This document shows, piece by piece, positions 11,209 through 20,218 of a stretch of 54,459 nucleotides of DNA. The notes under the pieces were generated by a model. That model was given only the letters and a program-made list of their open reading frames with translations, made no database searches and was not told where the DNA came from. Both the position numbers and the translations under genes were made by a program. The stretch's first letter is position 1; every line of letters begins with the position of its first letter. Source of the stretch: Nemertoderma westbladi (Eukaryota; Xenacoelomorpha; Nemertodermatida; Nemertodermatidae); assembly GCA_032718475.1 (NCBI GenBank), contig JAUCBJ010004653.1, positions 1 through 54,459 of the forward strand. Direction: 5' to 3'.

Positions 11209-11411
11209 CATTTTTTCCTAGGAAAATATGCCCCTCAGAGCACATTTTCCGGGGGGCATATTTTCCACGTAAAACTGGCAACCAGTACAACAGTAGCCTA
11301 CCGCAGTAGCCTACAGCAGTAGCTACAATGTAAAGCTACTTATATACGGTGCTACGAATCATTATTCAATGTGAAATACTGTATGAGTGTATATATTCTA
11401 ACATAACTTAC

Positions 11412-11549
11412 CAATGCATGATTCAGGATTGGCCGTTATTGCATTCAGAGAATATCCGTTATTGCATTCACATGTGAATGAACCAAGAGTATTTGTGCAG
11501 CTGGCATCAATGTGGCAGTTATGAGTATTGGTATTACATTCATCAATAT
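11412..11549 (-). CDS. Calcium-binding EGF-like exon 3, elongated form
   Basis: A cbEGF exon of 46 codons, five longer than exons 1, 2, 4 and 6. Acceptor CTGCAG at 11550-11555, donor GTAAGT at 11406-11411, phase 1-1. It begins [12 protein letters not shown] and all six Cys are kept, but the loop between Cys5 and Cys6 reads [15 protein letters not shown] instead of NNGYSGDG-type. The extra length comes from a second copy of GAATGCAATAACGG about 23 bp after the first. The first copy encodes the Glu-Cys-Asn-Asn-Gly stretch and the second is read in another frame (LNAITA). The domain stays open and spliceable. Exons 5 and 7 are duplicates of this form. Confidence 0.87.
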
Positions 11550-11897
11550 CTGCAGCATAACATGTATTGTTACTAATAATTTTAATATAAAGTGTATTCT
11601 GTATACTGTATAGTATATAGCGTACTGCACGTGTGTTTGTCTTTCAAATAACCCTTTTAGGTACCTGTGATGCAATAAATTTATACATATAATGGGCAAG
11701 AAGGCTCTTAAACAGTAAGCTTTAGTTAGAGTTTGTTGCCAAATTGCTCCATTTATTTGGATTAATAAACGTTAAAACAATTATTGGTAAGCATTATAAT
11801 AAGACCAAAAGTTGAGATTTTTGAGTGACATTTAGAAACCACCAATTCAATAGTCTCCCACTCGAGGTCTACATGTTTAAACTTTAAATGTTACTAC

Positions 11898-12588
11898 TAC
11901 ACCTTTTCAACATGTATTTCTGAAAACATCACATTGATTTCAGAAAGGTCTATTTGGGTTTCAGTTTTTTTTATTTTGATTTCATAATGTTACAATTTGA
12001 TTTCAATAAATCTATTTCGATTTCGGTAAATTCAAAGTAGATTTCAGTTCGGTTTTATGAAGTTTCATAAACGTCCCGTTTGAATTTCAGAAAATTATGT
12101 TCGATTTCAAATTTCCTTTCGAATTTCCGATTTTTCATTTGAATTTCAGAAAGAAGAGAATGGAATACCTACAAAACTGCAATAATGGCAATAACAAACA
12201 AATAATTTGCAATTCTATGATGATGAAAATTATCATAGAATGTATGCTATCAAGTATGCTGTCTCCCCTTGTGAATTCTCTCTACATTTCCTGGCTTGGT
12301 CTCCTGAGAATGCCTTCAGCTGCGGGGCGAAACCTACCGATCAGCTGCCTGCTGTCAGCTGATCACTGATTGCATGCAACGTCTAGGTCGTGTTGCTTTT
12401 TAGTTTTTTATATACTTTGGTACTAACACACCTACCGGTAAGGTTTTTTACTTCACGTGATTGATAAATAAATAAATATAATTCGTAATTATTGGTTACT
12501 CAAGCTTCTACTTCAATAATGAAAATTATAAGATTATATAATTCAATTATATTTTTTGAAATCAAAGTAATGTTTTCTGAAATACATG
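11898..12588. mobile_element. Long-TIR element, copy A (right end truncated)
   Basis: The left arm from 11898 (TACACCTTTTCAACATG, then TTTCTGAAAACAT and TTGATTTCA) is repeated inverted at about 12545-12588. In copies B and C the right arm runs on to a matching GGAAAAGGTGTA, giving a pair of roughly 50-bp TIRs; copy A lacks the last about 11 bp. The left half holds many irregular GATTTCA or ATTTCAGAAA motifs. No transposase; superfamily unknown. The element abuts the LINE relic. Confidence 0.6.
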
Positions 12589-12591
12589 TTT

Positions 12592-13030
12592 TCACGTGCT
12601 TTCAAAGTTAACTGTCAAAATTTTGGTCTTTCTGGACTTAATAAAAAGACCAACACTAGAAGCAGCAGCCTGTTCTAATGAGCTGAGGAGCCGTTGGGCT
12701 CCCTCTAGTGATTCTGAGAGTACTCCTAAGTCATCAGCAAAGTCTAGATCAGTTAGGTACGTGGCAGGATTTCTTCGACTTCGGGAGCCAGTAGGAGGAG
12801 TTACCAACACCCCATCATCATTATGATGATCTGAGGACATCCTTAAATAGAACATAGACGACCACAATGAATAAGAATGGTGCAAGTGTGTCTCCCTGGA
12901 GGTACTCCCCAAATTCGAAAGGAGCTGTGTCACCATCAACAGTAGACACAAATGTTGTCGAACCATCGTATACTGATCTGATTGCACCATCTGCACTTGT
13001 AAAGTTTGCCACTAGAGAGCAAAATATCTT
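12592..13030 (-). pseudogene. LINE reverse transcriptase relic, copy A
   Basis: A minus-strand fragment of a non-LTR RT. One frame (12821-13012) gives FGEYLQGDTLAPFLFIVVV, the RT motif preceding the catalytic loop; another (12592-12996) gives TDLDFADDLGVLSES with an intact FADD catalytic box, then a KTKILTVNF motif. The two parts are joined by a frame change at about 12830. The type resembles CR1/RTE-like RTs of invertebrates. Only about 140 codons remain. Matching relics occur at 44205 and 54025. Confidence 0.7.
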
Positions 13031-13115
13031 AAAGTGAAAACAGTATATATTTTCGTTATTAGTTTATAAGGGACATTAGCAGATATATAAAATACTGTAT
13101 GCTAACATAACTTAC

Positions 13116-13238
13116 CAGTGCATGATACACCATCACCAGAATAGCCGTTTTTGCATAAACATGTGAATGAACCATCAGTATTTGTGCAGCTGGCATCAAT
13201 GTGGCAGTTGTCAGGATTGGTAATACATTCATCAATAT
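13116..13238 (-). CDS. Calcium-binding EGF-like exon 4
   Basis: A 41-codon cbEGF exon: acceptor CTGCAG at 13239-13244, donor GTAAGT at 13110-13115, phase 1-1. It starts DIDECITNPDNC and ends KNGYSGDGVSCTG. Cys4 to Cys5 is CLC rather than the CEC of most sister exons. Its duplicate, exon 6, differs at several residues, so the two copies have diverged since duplication while remaining open. BEL2 begins about 100 bp further on in the plus direction, in the upstream intron of this exon. Confidence 0.88.
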
Positions 13239-13590
13239 CTGCAGCATATTATATATAGTAACTAATTAATTAAATATAAATACGAAAAACCACCATGTAC
13301 AAAGGGATGTCTATAGATGAACAAAATGAGCATGATGGATCGCAAACCAGATCGCAGGAACCGGACATGGTAAGTTTGACTGGAAGCCAAGATAACATTA
13401 TTAGGAGTATAGGAGGACACGTGGCCTAGATTACTCGAAATTTCGGAGAAGGTTTTCGCGTTTTGCGCGAATTAACTGCCCCGATGTCGAGATACGAGTT
13501 CTACACTTTACAGGTAAGGATAGAAAGTAGGGTACATGCCTCCATAGATAAATTTAAAGGTTTGAGTGTTTAGAGAGAGAGTTTAAAGAG

Positions 13591-13950
13591 TTGAGTGGCG
13601 ACAACTTTATTCAAGTAAAGATAATCGATAAGTTGGTAAGTGCGAGGGAAAGCCTCATTCAGTTTAAGTCAGTTGTAGAATTGACTCAACGAGAAAAACT
13701 CGATCAACTGATGGGTGAGTCTGTTTCCGACACGTTGTTGCAACCCAAAGAGGAAGAAGAACTATACTGCCTGGACGGGAGGTTAGAGACGCTCACCAAT
13801 TTTCTTTGTAGATGCGGCATCCCGATCGAAGAACCAGAAGTCGAACCGCGAGGGATGACAGAAGTTCTAACTACGGAAGGCTCGCGAGCCTTCCGTACAT
13901 TTACAGTACAAATTAAACGCATATGTAAAACTGGACAGAATGTAAATTAG
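13591..13950 (+). pseudogene. BEL2 gag N-terminal segment
   Basis: An open frame of 119 codons with a charged helical segment (ESLIQFKSVVELTQREKLDQ) and no named domain. It contains a perfect 26-bp palindrome at 13872-13897, read as EGSRAFR. Position at the 5' end of the element suggests the Gag N-terminus. It ends at a TAG, and the frame is then lost for about 370 bp around a poly-G tract. Confidence 0.5.
13872..13897. repeat. Palindromic mini-element P1 (perfect 26-bp palindrome)
   Basis: Core GGAAGGCTCGCGAGCCTTCC extended by TAC/GTA on each side; all 13 pairs match. It is read in frame as E-G-S-R-A-F-R. The other copies carry an A·A mismatch in the stem that is paired here. Confidence 0.85.
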
Positions 13951-14327
13951 CGGAGAAATTCTATATTAAAAGAGACGGACCAACACTCAACACCCAATAC
14001 CTAAAAGAACACGATGCGGGGTGGTGAGAATTAACTTTTATACAATAGTTCCAGTTCCAATTATCTGGGGGGGGGGGGGGGGGGGGTAGGTGCAACCTAG
14101 ATACCTACCGGTAGCAGTATTTTTGTCATTGGTGCAGTAGTTGTCAGTAGTATAATAGTTTCTAGTACCCTTACCGGTTAGACGCATAGTTGATTACTGC
14201 TTGATAAAGGCCTGTTGGCTGAAATATAATAGCATTAGTATTATTATATACCGATTACGTGATATAGACCACATTCAACTTATATAACTATGATTGCTCC
14301 AGTAACCTGGGCGATGAATTATTTTAG
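13951..14327. other. Non-coding gap in BEL2 gag with poly-G
   Basis: A run of about 19 G at 14067-14086 and AT-rich flanks; no frame is kept. This stretch lies within the segment (about 13292-14440) missing from the BEL2 copy at 45635. Confidence 0.4.
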
Positions 14328-15080
14328 AAGAAAGCAGCATCCGAAGCTCGTGCCGAGTTAAAGGCACGACAAATAAGAGTTCGTTTAGCTGTACAGAAGG
14401 CGGAGTTAGCAGCGCAACAACAGGCGGCCAACCGACGCGAAAGAGAGATGCAACTCCAATTCGAACTAAACCGTAGATCACGGGAGTTAGCAAATGCACC
14501 ACGCGAGCAAATGCGCGAACTCGATGCGAGAGATAGATCTATAAGGTCTCGAGCTGGACATGACTTGTCTGCCCTGGATTTGCTTGGAAATTCGACATCG
14601 CAAAATTCAGAAGCGAATAGAAGAAGGAAGCGTAGGAGTGATCAAACGAGGAGAGGAATTCATCGAGGATTATCGTAAACGTTTTCCCGAGGTTATTCCT
14701 ATGCTCAAACCTATGACTCCGATGGAACCGATTATAGTTGTAAAGACAAAGGAGATATCGCCTGTGTGTTGGACTCAAAGTAACAGGTTTGTTATGTTGG
14801 AGTTGATTCCGCAACCACGAGCGACTTCATCGCCGATTTTAGCAGGTAAGGTAAGTAGTCCACCTACCATAAGCCGTAGTTTACTTGTAGAAAGAGACGA
14901 ACCTGCGTTTATGACAATTAAACAGGTAAATAAGCCATTACCAGTTAAACCTTTAACGTGCTGCATGAACCCAGTCATTTATAGACCGACAACGGCTAAA
15001 CCGGAGCTCTTTATTCGACCTTTAACACATTGTGGAACGAAACCTACAACTTCGCGGAAGACTTGCAAGCCTACCGAATG
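14328..15080 (+). pseudogene. BEL2 gag coiled coil and linker
   Basis: From about 14328 a frame encodes a long Arg/Glu/Ala/Gln coiled coil (AASEARAELKARQIRVRLAV, then FELNRRSRELANAPREQMRE). The frame then changes at about 14560-14640 to a Pro/Thr-rich linker (14560-15081) ending KPTE at a TGA. The coiled-coil-plus-linker layout resembles that of the BEL3 gag (38019-40226). The equivalent sequence of the second copy starts at about 45635. Confidence 0.55.
15056..15075. repeat. Palindromic mini-element P2
   Basis: GGAAGACTTGCAAGCCTACC, read as RKTCKPTE. One stem base differs from the copy-B counterpart at 46201, which keeps the pairing GGCT/AGCC. Confidence 0.75.
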
Positions 15081-15690
15081 ACAATGGACTAACTTTGTGG
15101 GTAGTACACACAGGTTAGAACAGCACTTATCGAAACATACGACTTCGGGGAAGGCTTGCGAGCCTACCGAACGACAAAGAACCGTGGATTCCGAAGAAAA
15201 GCGAATGCGGCCGACGAAATTTACATGCCGCACGTGAATTCACCAACCACCGTATCCCGACAACAGCGACTCACCCAGTGATTCAGAGTCGACGGAATGG
15301 GAAATATTCCATACTGGAGTGGCAGTGGATTATAAACGAGAGGAGAGATCGACAAATCCATACATCGACAATCCTCCATGAGATACGCCCACTCAGAAAC
15401 CCACGTTGCAACCGGCCGAGGAGATTATCACTAGACAGCTCGCCGAAATAATGCGACCTATAGCGGACTGACTGGCTCAGATCGAAGAGCGGCTTGAAGC
15501 TCCATCATCGGATCGATCACGGACCAGCATGGAATTGGAATGACCTAGACCACATCGACCACCATATAGAGAACCGGAGGCCAGACAAACTACGAACCAT
15601 CGAGTAGACGATCCCGTTAAACTTTCCTACCGACGAACAATGCGCGGACGGGAATGACTGGACGCTATTACCGAACAGGGACACGGCCAG
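15081..15690 (+). pseudogene. BEL2 gag middle region, heavily broken
   Basis: Coding-like sequence (Arg/Glu/Pro-rich) continues between the linker and the DUF1759-like domain, but stops such as TGAATTCACC (about 15236) and GAATGACTGG (about 15654) interrupt it. The same region is present in the second copy (46227-46830) with the same breaks, so the damage predates the duplication. Confidence 0.45.
15149..15168. repeat. Palindromic mini-element P3
   Basis: GGAAGGCTTGCGAGCCTACC, an exact consensus copy in a gag linker, read as GKACEPTE. It lies 93 bp after P2; the counterpart in the second BEL2 copy is 46294-46313. Confidence 0.8.
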
Positions 15691-16250
15691 TTGGACTTAA
15701 TCAATGAGATTGCTAAGTTTGCAGCCAGACACGGATTACCAGCACAGCAACCGCCGAAGTTTTCTGGCAACACAAAACACTGGCGTATGCTGGTAGACTA
15801 CGTAGAGTCCCAGATCGCTATGTGTGCCTTCACCTCAACAGAGAAGTTTAATTACTTGCTCCAAATTCTATCTGGTGAGCCGAAAAGATTAGCGGAGACC
15901 TTCATCGGTGTTCCGAACGCCTTTGAGTTGGCATACAACTGTTTGTTTTCCATATACGGTGGCAACGTAGCCATGGCTACATCTATTATAGAAGACCTCT
16001 GTAGAGGTGGACCTATTTCGAAACCAATCGATCTTCTATGACTCGCGGATGAGATAAAAAATGCTATAGGGACTTTACGGTCCATTGGTCAACTCGAGTA
16101 CGCCAACGCGCCAACAGTTCTAATTAGGATCATTGGCAGACTCCATCATCGGTTACGCCGAGAATGGCGACTAAAACACCAGTGTGAAGAGGCTGGCGGG
16201 CTACTGAAACTCACCGATGTTTACCAGTTGATCTCACGTCGCGGGAGGCC
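15691..16250 (+). pseudogene. BEL2 gag, DUF1759-like domain
   Basis: The frame 15691-16041 encodes PPKFSGNTKHWRMLVDYVES and continues TEKFNYLLQILSGEPKRLAE with a later L..IYGG helix: the Gag domain characteristic of BEL/Pao elements. A TGA at 16039-16041 interrupts, after which the same frame continues to about 16250. In the second copy this region has an extra 1-nt deletion near 46865 and an extra stop near 47080. Confidence 0.75.
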
Positions 16251-16893
16251 GTGGTTGAGACCATGTCTAACTATATGGACCACCATATAGCGGCAGAAGG
16301 AATAGCTATTGTTGCACCGAATCGGACCAAGCAACTTCCGACGAACACGAAAGCCGTGACCTATGCCACCCCAACGGTCACTTCCAAGGTTCTGACGCCT
16401 ATCGCCACCAAACAGCCACGTCAACAGTTGCTGGCAGATTTTGTGGGATGCCCATACTGCGAGCGGAACGGCGGAAGATATAGTGGACACAAGCTACTTA
16501 CGTGGATGTCGCGCTTTTAAAGATTTAGGAGTTGAGGAAAGATGACTCCAGATTCGTCCATTGGATTCTTGTTGGAGATGTACCATGCCTGGACACATCC
16601 AGAAGGACTGCCCAAAAGATGACACATGTCCTCTGTGCGGACGTAACCATGATGCGTTACTCCACACAACCATTCACACTCCAACTAAGCACTTTCGACA
16701 AGAGTATCCCAATAAAGCGGCTAGATGCAACGTGCTTTATAAAGAGCGCGCACCGTGCGAAATCCGTACTTTCTACACCGATTGTATAGATCAATCTGGA
16801 TCATCGGACAGGGAAGAGGAGGAAGATGACACCTTTTATGTGCATGCAGGAGAAGAACAACCATATAAACACTCCTTACATACAACCAGTTGA
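16251..16893 (+). pseudogene. BEL2 gag C-terminus with CCHC zinc knuckle
   Basis: Frame 16251-16520 is an unstructured segment; frame 16561-16893 carries a CX2CX4HX4C knuckle (CWRCTMPGHIQKDC) followed by a second C..C..H cluster (CPLCGRNHDALLH), then an acidic stretch. Role: nucleic-acid binding of the Gag nucleocapsid. The frame breaks near 16864, where copy A is one base shorter than copy B; copy B runs on into the protease region without a break. Confidence 0.75.
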
Positions 16894-17678
16894 AAGGGTT
16901 TAGCGTGATACCAATTAAGATCACAGGAACCCGAGGGAGTAAGCGTATATACGCTATCTTGGACTATGCGTCGTCACATCGTTACGTCCACGAACAAGTA
17001 GCCGACATAGTTACAGACATGAGCCAAGGTAAGACTGCTCAGTATACGGTTAGTAGTATGCATGGTAAAAGGGCAATACCTGTGACTAGAGTAAAATTAA
17101 CCTTAGATACTCTTCTTTCCAAAGTGGAATATAGCAAGAAGGAATGCTCACTACTTCCGGTAAGGAACTTGACCTTTGCGGCCACAAAGGACTTTAGTAA
17201 CCTGCTCGGTCCTATGCCAGATCAATTCCTGGAAGACCGTAAGTATTTCCGACATCTTGGAATACCGGAATGTCCTGTTAATTATCGCTCAATTGTGATG
17301 TTAATTTGGAAGGGCCAGTTTAACTTGCATCAAGTATGGGAGACATGCCCATCTGTGAGAACAGCGGGCCACCCTTACGCATGTAGAACTCCCATAGGTT
17401 GGTATACTAGAGCGCCTGTGCGTTTACTAGAGGTAAGTGATCAGGAGGACGACATCTTGCGCAGGTGTAGTTTACTGACTACCACGATAGCTAATTCTCC
17501 TTCACACTCCTGTGGTCCAATTGTACGACAGACTTACGTCGCTACCGACACTGACGTAACAGATCTGGACGAGACCACACGGACCTCTAACATACAGCTA
17601 CTTGCAGCGAAACAGGTTGTATCGACCACCGAAGACCAAAGGGTTGTTGCTGTGGATGACTCGATGAACGAGGATTTT

Positions 17679-17698
17679 GGAAGGCTTGGGAGCCTACC
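17679..17698. repeat. Palindromic mini-element P4
   Basis: GGAAGGCTTGGGAGCCTACC, read in frame as GRLGSLPT. Confidence 0.8.
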
Positions 17699-17756
17699 GA
17701 CAAATCTGAAGGTCATTGACCCTATTCACCAAGCTTCGACACCAGTCGCTGATCTT

Positions 17757-17776
17757 GGAAGGCTTGTGAGTCTACC
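17757..17776. repeat. Palindromic mini-element P5
   Basis: GGAAGGCTTGTGAGTCTACC, read as GRLVSLPT. The AGTC arm allows a G·T pair with GGCT. Confidence 0.78.
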
Positions 17777-17813
17777 GACAGATCAAAATGTTTCGATGCT
17801 GACTAGTGACACC

Positions 17814-17833
17814 GGAAGGCTTGTGAGCCTACC
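17814..17833. repeat. Palindromic mini-element P6
   Basis: GGAAGGCTTGTGAGCCTACC, read as GRLVSLPA. P4, P5 and P6 lie at 57-78 bp spacing in one frame. Confidence 0.8.
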
Positions 17834-17948
17834 AGCCACATTGACACTAGCCACCGCAGCGGACAATGATGTAGACAAGGACTGTGGCGCAGTGCAAGCC
17901 GCGCTTGACCGACTGCTGACTGAGAAGACCATTAAGTGGTTGGAATAG

Positions 17949-18786
17949 GACTCAGCAGAACCCGGTAGTTACGAGACCGCTATGTCAGAACAGGAAAAAC
18001 AGTCATTAAAGATTATGAAGGATACCATTCACCACATCGCGAATGGCCACTACGAAGTTGGAATATTGTGGCGCTATGGACAACCTAAGCTCGTTAACAA
18101 CTACCCACTTGCTTTGAGACGACTCAAGTCGACACGGCAGTGGCTAGCGGCTGTTGCGTGATGAGACGGCCCATATGCAATACAACGCAGAACTTCAGAC
18201 GTATCTCCAAAAGGGATACGCCATTAGGATGACAAACCCTGAGGTAACCACAGACCAAACATATTATCTGCCATATCATTTTGTTCGACACCCAGACAAA
18301 CCTGGCAAGGTGAGTGTGGTCAACGACTGCGCCGCACTTTACCAAGGGATGTCTATGAATAGCGAATTGATGGACGGGCCGAATATGAATAATTACCTAA
18401 TGCGTTTCAGACAATGCAAGGTGGACTTCACCTGTGACTTAGAGGCCATGTTTCACCAGGTTAAAGCTTTGGAGCGGGACAGGGACAGTTTGAGGTTTCT
18501 TTGGTACCCGGACGGAAATTTAGATCTTCCGCCAGAAACTTACCAAATGCAGGTAAGAGTTTTCAGGGCCCGGGACAGCCCCAACTGCACCATGTACGCC
18601 CTAAAGCAGACTGCTTTAGACAGACGAGAACAATTTGACCCAGAAGTTGTTCGGACAGTGGAGCGGGATTTTTACGTGGATGATGGCCTCAAGAGTTTTG
18701 ACACTCTGGAGTGTGCCAACTCCAAGATTGTCTTGCCGAGGGCGGATTCCACCTCACGAAATTTGCTTCCAATAAATCCGAACTAG
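17949..18786 (+). pseudogene. BEL2 reverse transcriptase, main part
   Basis: From 17949 the frame gives the pre-RT motif NGHYEVGILWRYGQPKLVNN, then TGA codons near 18161 and a frame change into 18154-18786. That frame has TYYLPYHFVRHPDK, VVNDCAALYQG, the catalytic Asp in FTCDLEAMFHQV, and the YVDD box in RDFYVDDGLKS (about 18675). This is Pao-type RT (RNA-directed DNA synthesis). The breaks at 17946, 18161 and about 18700 make it inactive as it stands; the first two are shared with the second copy. Confidence 0.82.
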
Positions 18787-19103
18787 TGAACTCATTTGAT
18801 CAGACAGACTGTAGTGGAGGTGACCTAGATTTAGATCTAGAACCTCTACCTACGACCAAGGTATTAGGACTTAGTTGGGACCCGAACACCGATAACTTTA
18901 GGGTGCGAGTAAGGTCCAATGACCAGATGAGACCTCTCACCAAGAGGACTTGCTTATCGACCATGAGTCGACTATATAACCCACTGTGTTTTATCAGTCC
19001 AGTGATCCTACACACTAGGATCATACTCCGCAGCATTTTGCAAGCCGGACTGGAATGGGATGATCCCATCCCAGAAAAGCTAGCCGAACAATGGAGGGAC
19101 TGA
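18711..19103 (+). pseudogene. BEL2 RT thumb/connection region
   Basis: This frame continues the RT after a frame change: GGFHLTKFASNKSELV, then VLGLSWDP and the connection motif RLYNPLCFISPVILH and LEWDDPIPEKLAEQW, typical of BEL/Pao Pol between RT and RNase H. It ends at a TGA at 19101-19103. Confidence 0.8.
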
Positions 19104-19640
19104 GAAGCCCAACTGACGTTCCTACAGGACTATACCATACCAAGGGTATACTTTCCTTTACAGACCATCTTTCCTGCTGACTCGGAGCTTCACAGCTTCA
19201 GCGACGCTAGTAAGGATGGGCTGGGGGTTACCTTATACCTTAGACGACAAGTGACTTCGGACAGCTATGAAGTATCTCTCGTTACTTCGAGGGCAAAAAC
19301 AATGCCATTGAAGTACATGACAGTGCCTACAAGCCGGGACGATATCTACCGATATTGTCAGTCTAGTTCAACGCGAGTGGGAGGCTAACTTGAAGGTCAC
19401 ATATTGGACTGATGCGATGTTAGTACTTTGGTATATAAATAACGACACATTTCAGTTCAAGACTTTTGTAGCCAACAGACGGGCTGAAACACTGGACCGG
19501 TCCGGTCGCTCAAACAAAATTGGCGTCACTGTCCAGGGAAACTGAAGCTGACATCGCGTCATGGGGAATGTTACCCATTGACTTTTGTAAACTGGACAAT
19601 AAGTCCTTTTGGTTTAAAGGACCAGACTTCCTACAGTGAC
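19104..19640 (+). pseudogene. BEL2 RNase H relic
   Basis: In the frame around 19185 the peptide ELHSFSDASKDGLGVTLYL carries the first RNase H Asp (FSDAS), followed by SRAKTMPLKYMTVP and, after a shift, VTYWTDAMLVLWYIN with the later Asp (WTD). The sequence is interrupted near 19330 and 19545, so the domain is recognisable but broken. Confidence 0.68.
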
Positions 19641-19783
19641 CATCGGATGAAAGGCCACCGTTATTCGACGCGACAACTAACACCATACCGGAGGGTGCCG
19701 AGATAAAAATCAACACTGTTGTCAAATCGAAAGCCAACGCCAAGGTCAAGAAGAAACATGGACGGACAAAATCGAATGACCTG

Positions 19784-20218
19784 GACATTAGACCAGACAT
19801 TACGCCAGATGTCTCGCCAGACACTCGGACAGACGTACTAACGAATCTTTCGCCGGATGTTCCGTGGGAGATTTCACCAGACGTTTCGCCGGATTATGTC
19901 TTGCCAGATTATTCACCAGAAGCGACACCATATTGTTTTCCGGATTATACGCCAAATTGCTTAATGGAGCTCTCGACAGATTGTCTACCGGACATCTCGC
20001 CAGACTTTCTACCAGACATCTCGACAGACTGTCCACCAGACTTTAGACCAGACACTCTGACAGAAGCTACACCAGACTTTCTACCGGATATATGACAAAA
20101 TATTTCTCCGGATGTTCTGCAATATGTTTCACCAGACGTCTCACCAGACTGTTCGCCGGACACCTCACCAGACTGTCTACCAGACATACCACTAGACGAA
20201 CCACCGGAAAGTAGCGAC
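19784..20218 (+). repeat. Coding minisatellite: (S/T/L)-P-D-x tetrapeptide spacer between RNase H and integrase
   Basis: About 145 codons in one frame are built from 12-bp units of the type xCC(A/G)GA(C/T)xxx, read as Pro-Asp tetrapeptides (DITPDVSPD, LPDISPDFLPDIS, SPDCSPDTSPDCLPD). One TGA at 20093-20095 interrupts; the integrase ORF starting at 20219 is in the same frame. I know of no such acidic proline-rich spacer as a standard BEL/Pao feature. It may be a flexible linker or simply a minisatellite that kept the frame. Confidence 0.8.

Larger units (their letters stand above)
10571..13345. repeat. Segmental duplication block, copy A (EGF exons 3 and 4)
   Basis: The sequence from 10571 (TGTAGTCACCCCTAGC) is repeated with high identity from 42164 (copy B) and 51985 (copy C). 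It holds EGF exon 3, a TIR element, a LINE relic and, in A and B, EGF exon 4 or 6 followed by the BEL2 element. Copy B has a 712-bp insertion at a TTAA that is empty in A. Copy C leaves the window before that site. Confidence 0.9.
16890..17948 (+). pseudogene. BEL2 protease-like and pre-RT region
   Basis: A 352-codon frame. The opening (FSVIPIKITG, then IYAILDYASSHRYV) sits where the BEL/Pao aspartic protease would be, but the D-[ST]-G triad reads D-Y-A, so the active-site loop is not intact; copy B has E-Y-A. Downstream is a conserved pre-RT stretch (PIGWYTRAPVRL). The last third holds three in-frame copies of the 20-bp palindrome, each read as G-R-L-x-S-L-P. The frame ends at a TAG at 17946-17948 that is shared with the second copy. 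Confidence 0.7.

Noticed and set aside
12097-12369. 90-codon ORF present in all three block copies
   Set aside because: It lies inside the TIR element in the GATTTCA-rich part, has a biased Phe/Asn/Ile composition with no domain, and is repeated only because the block is duplicated.
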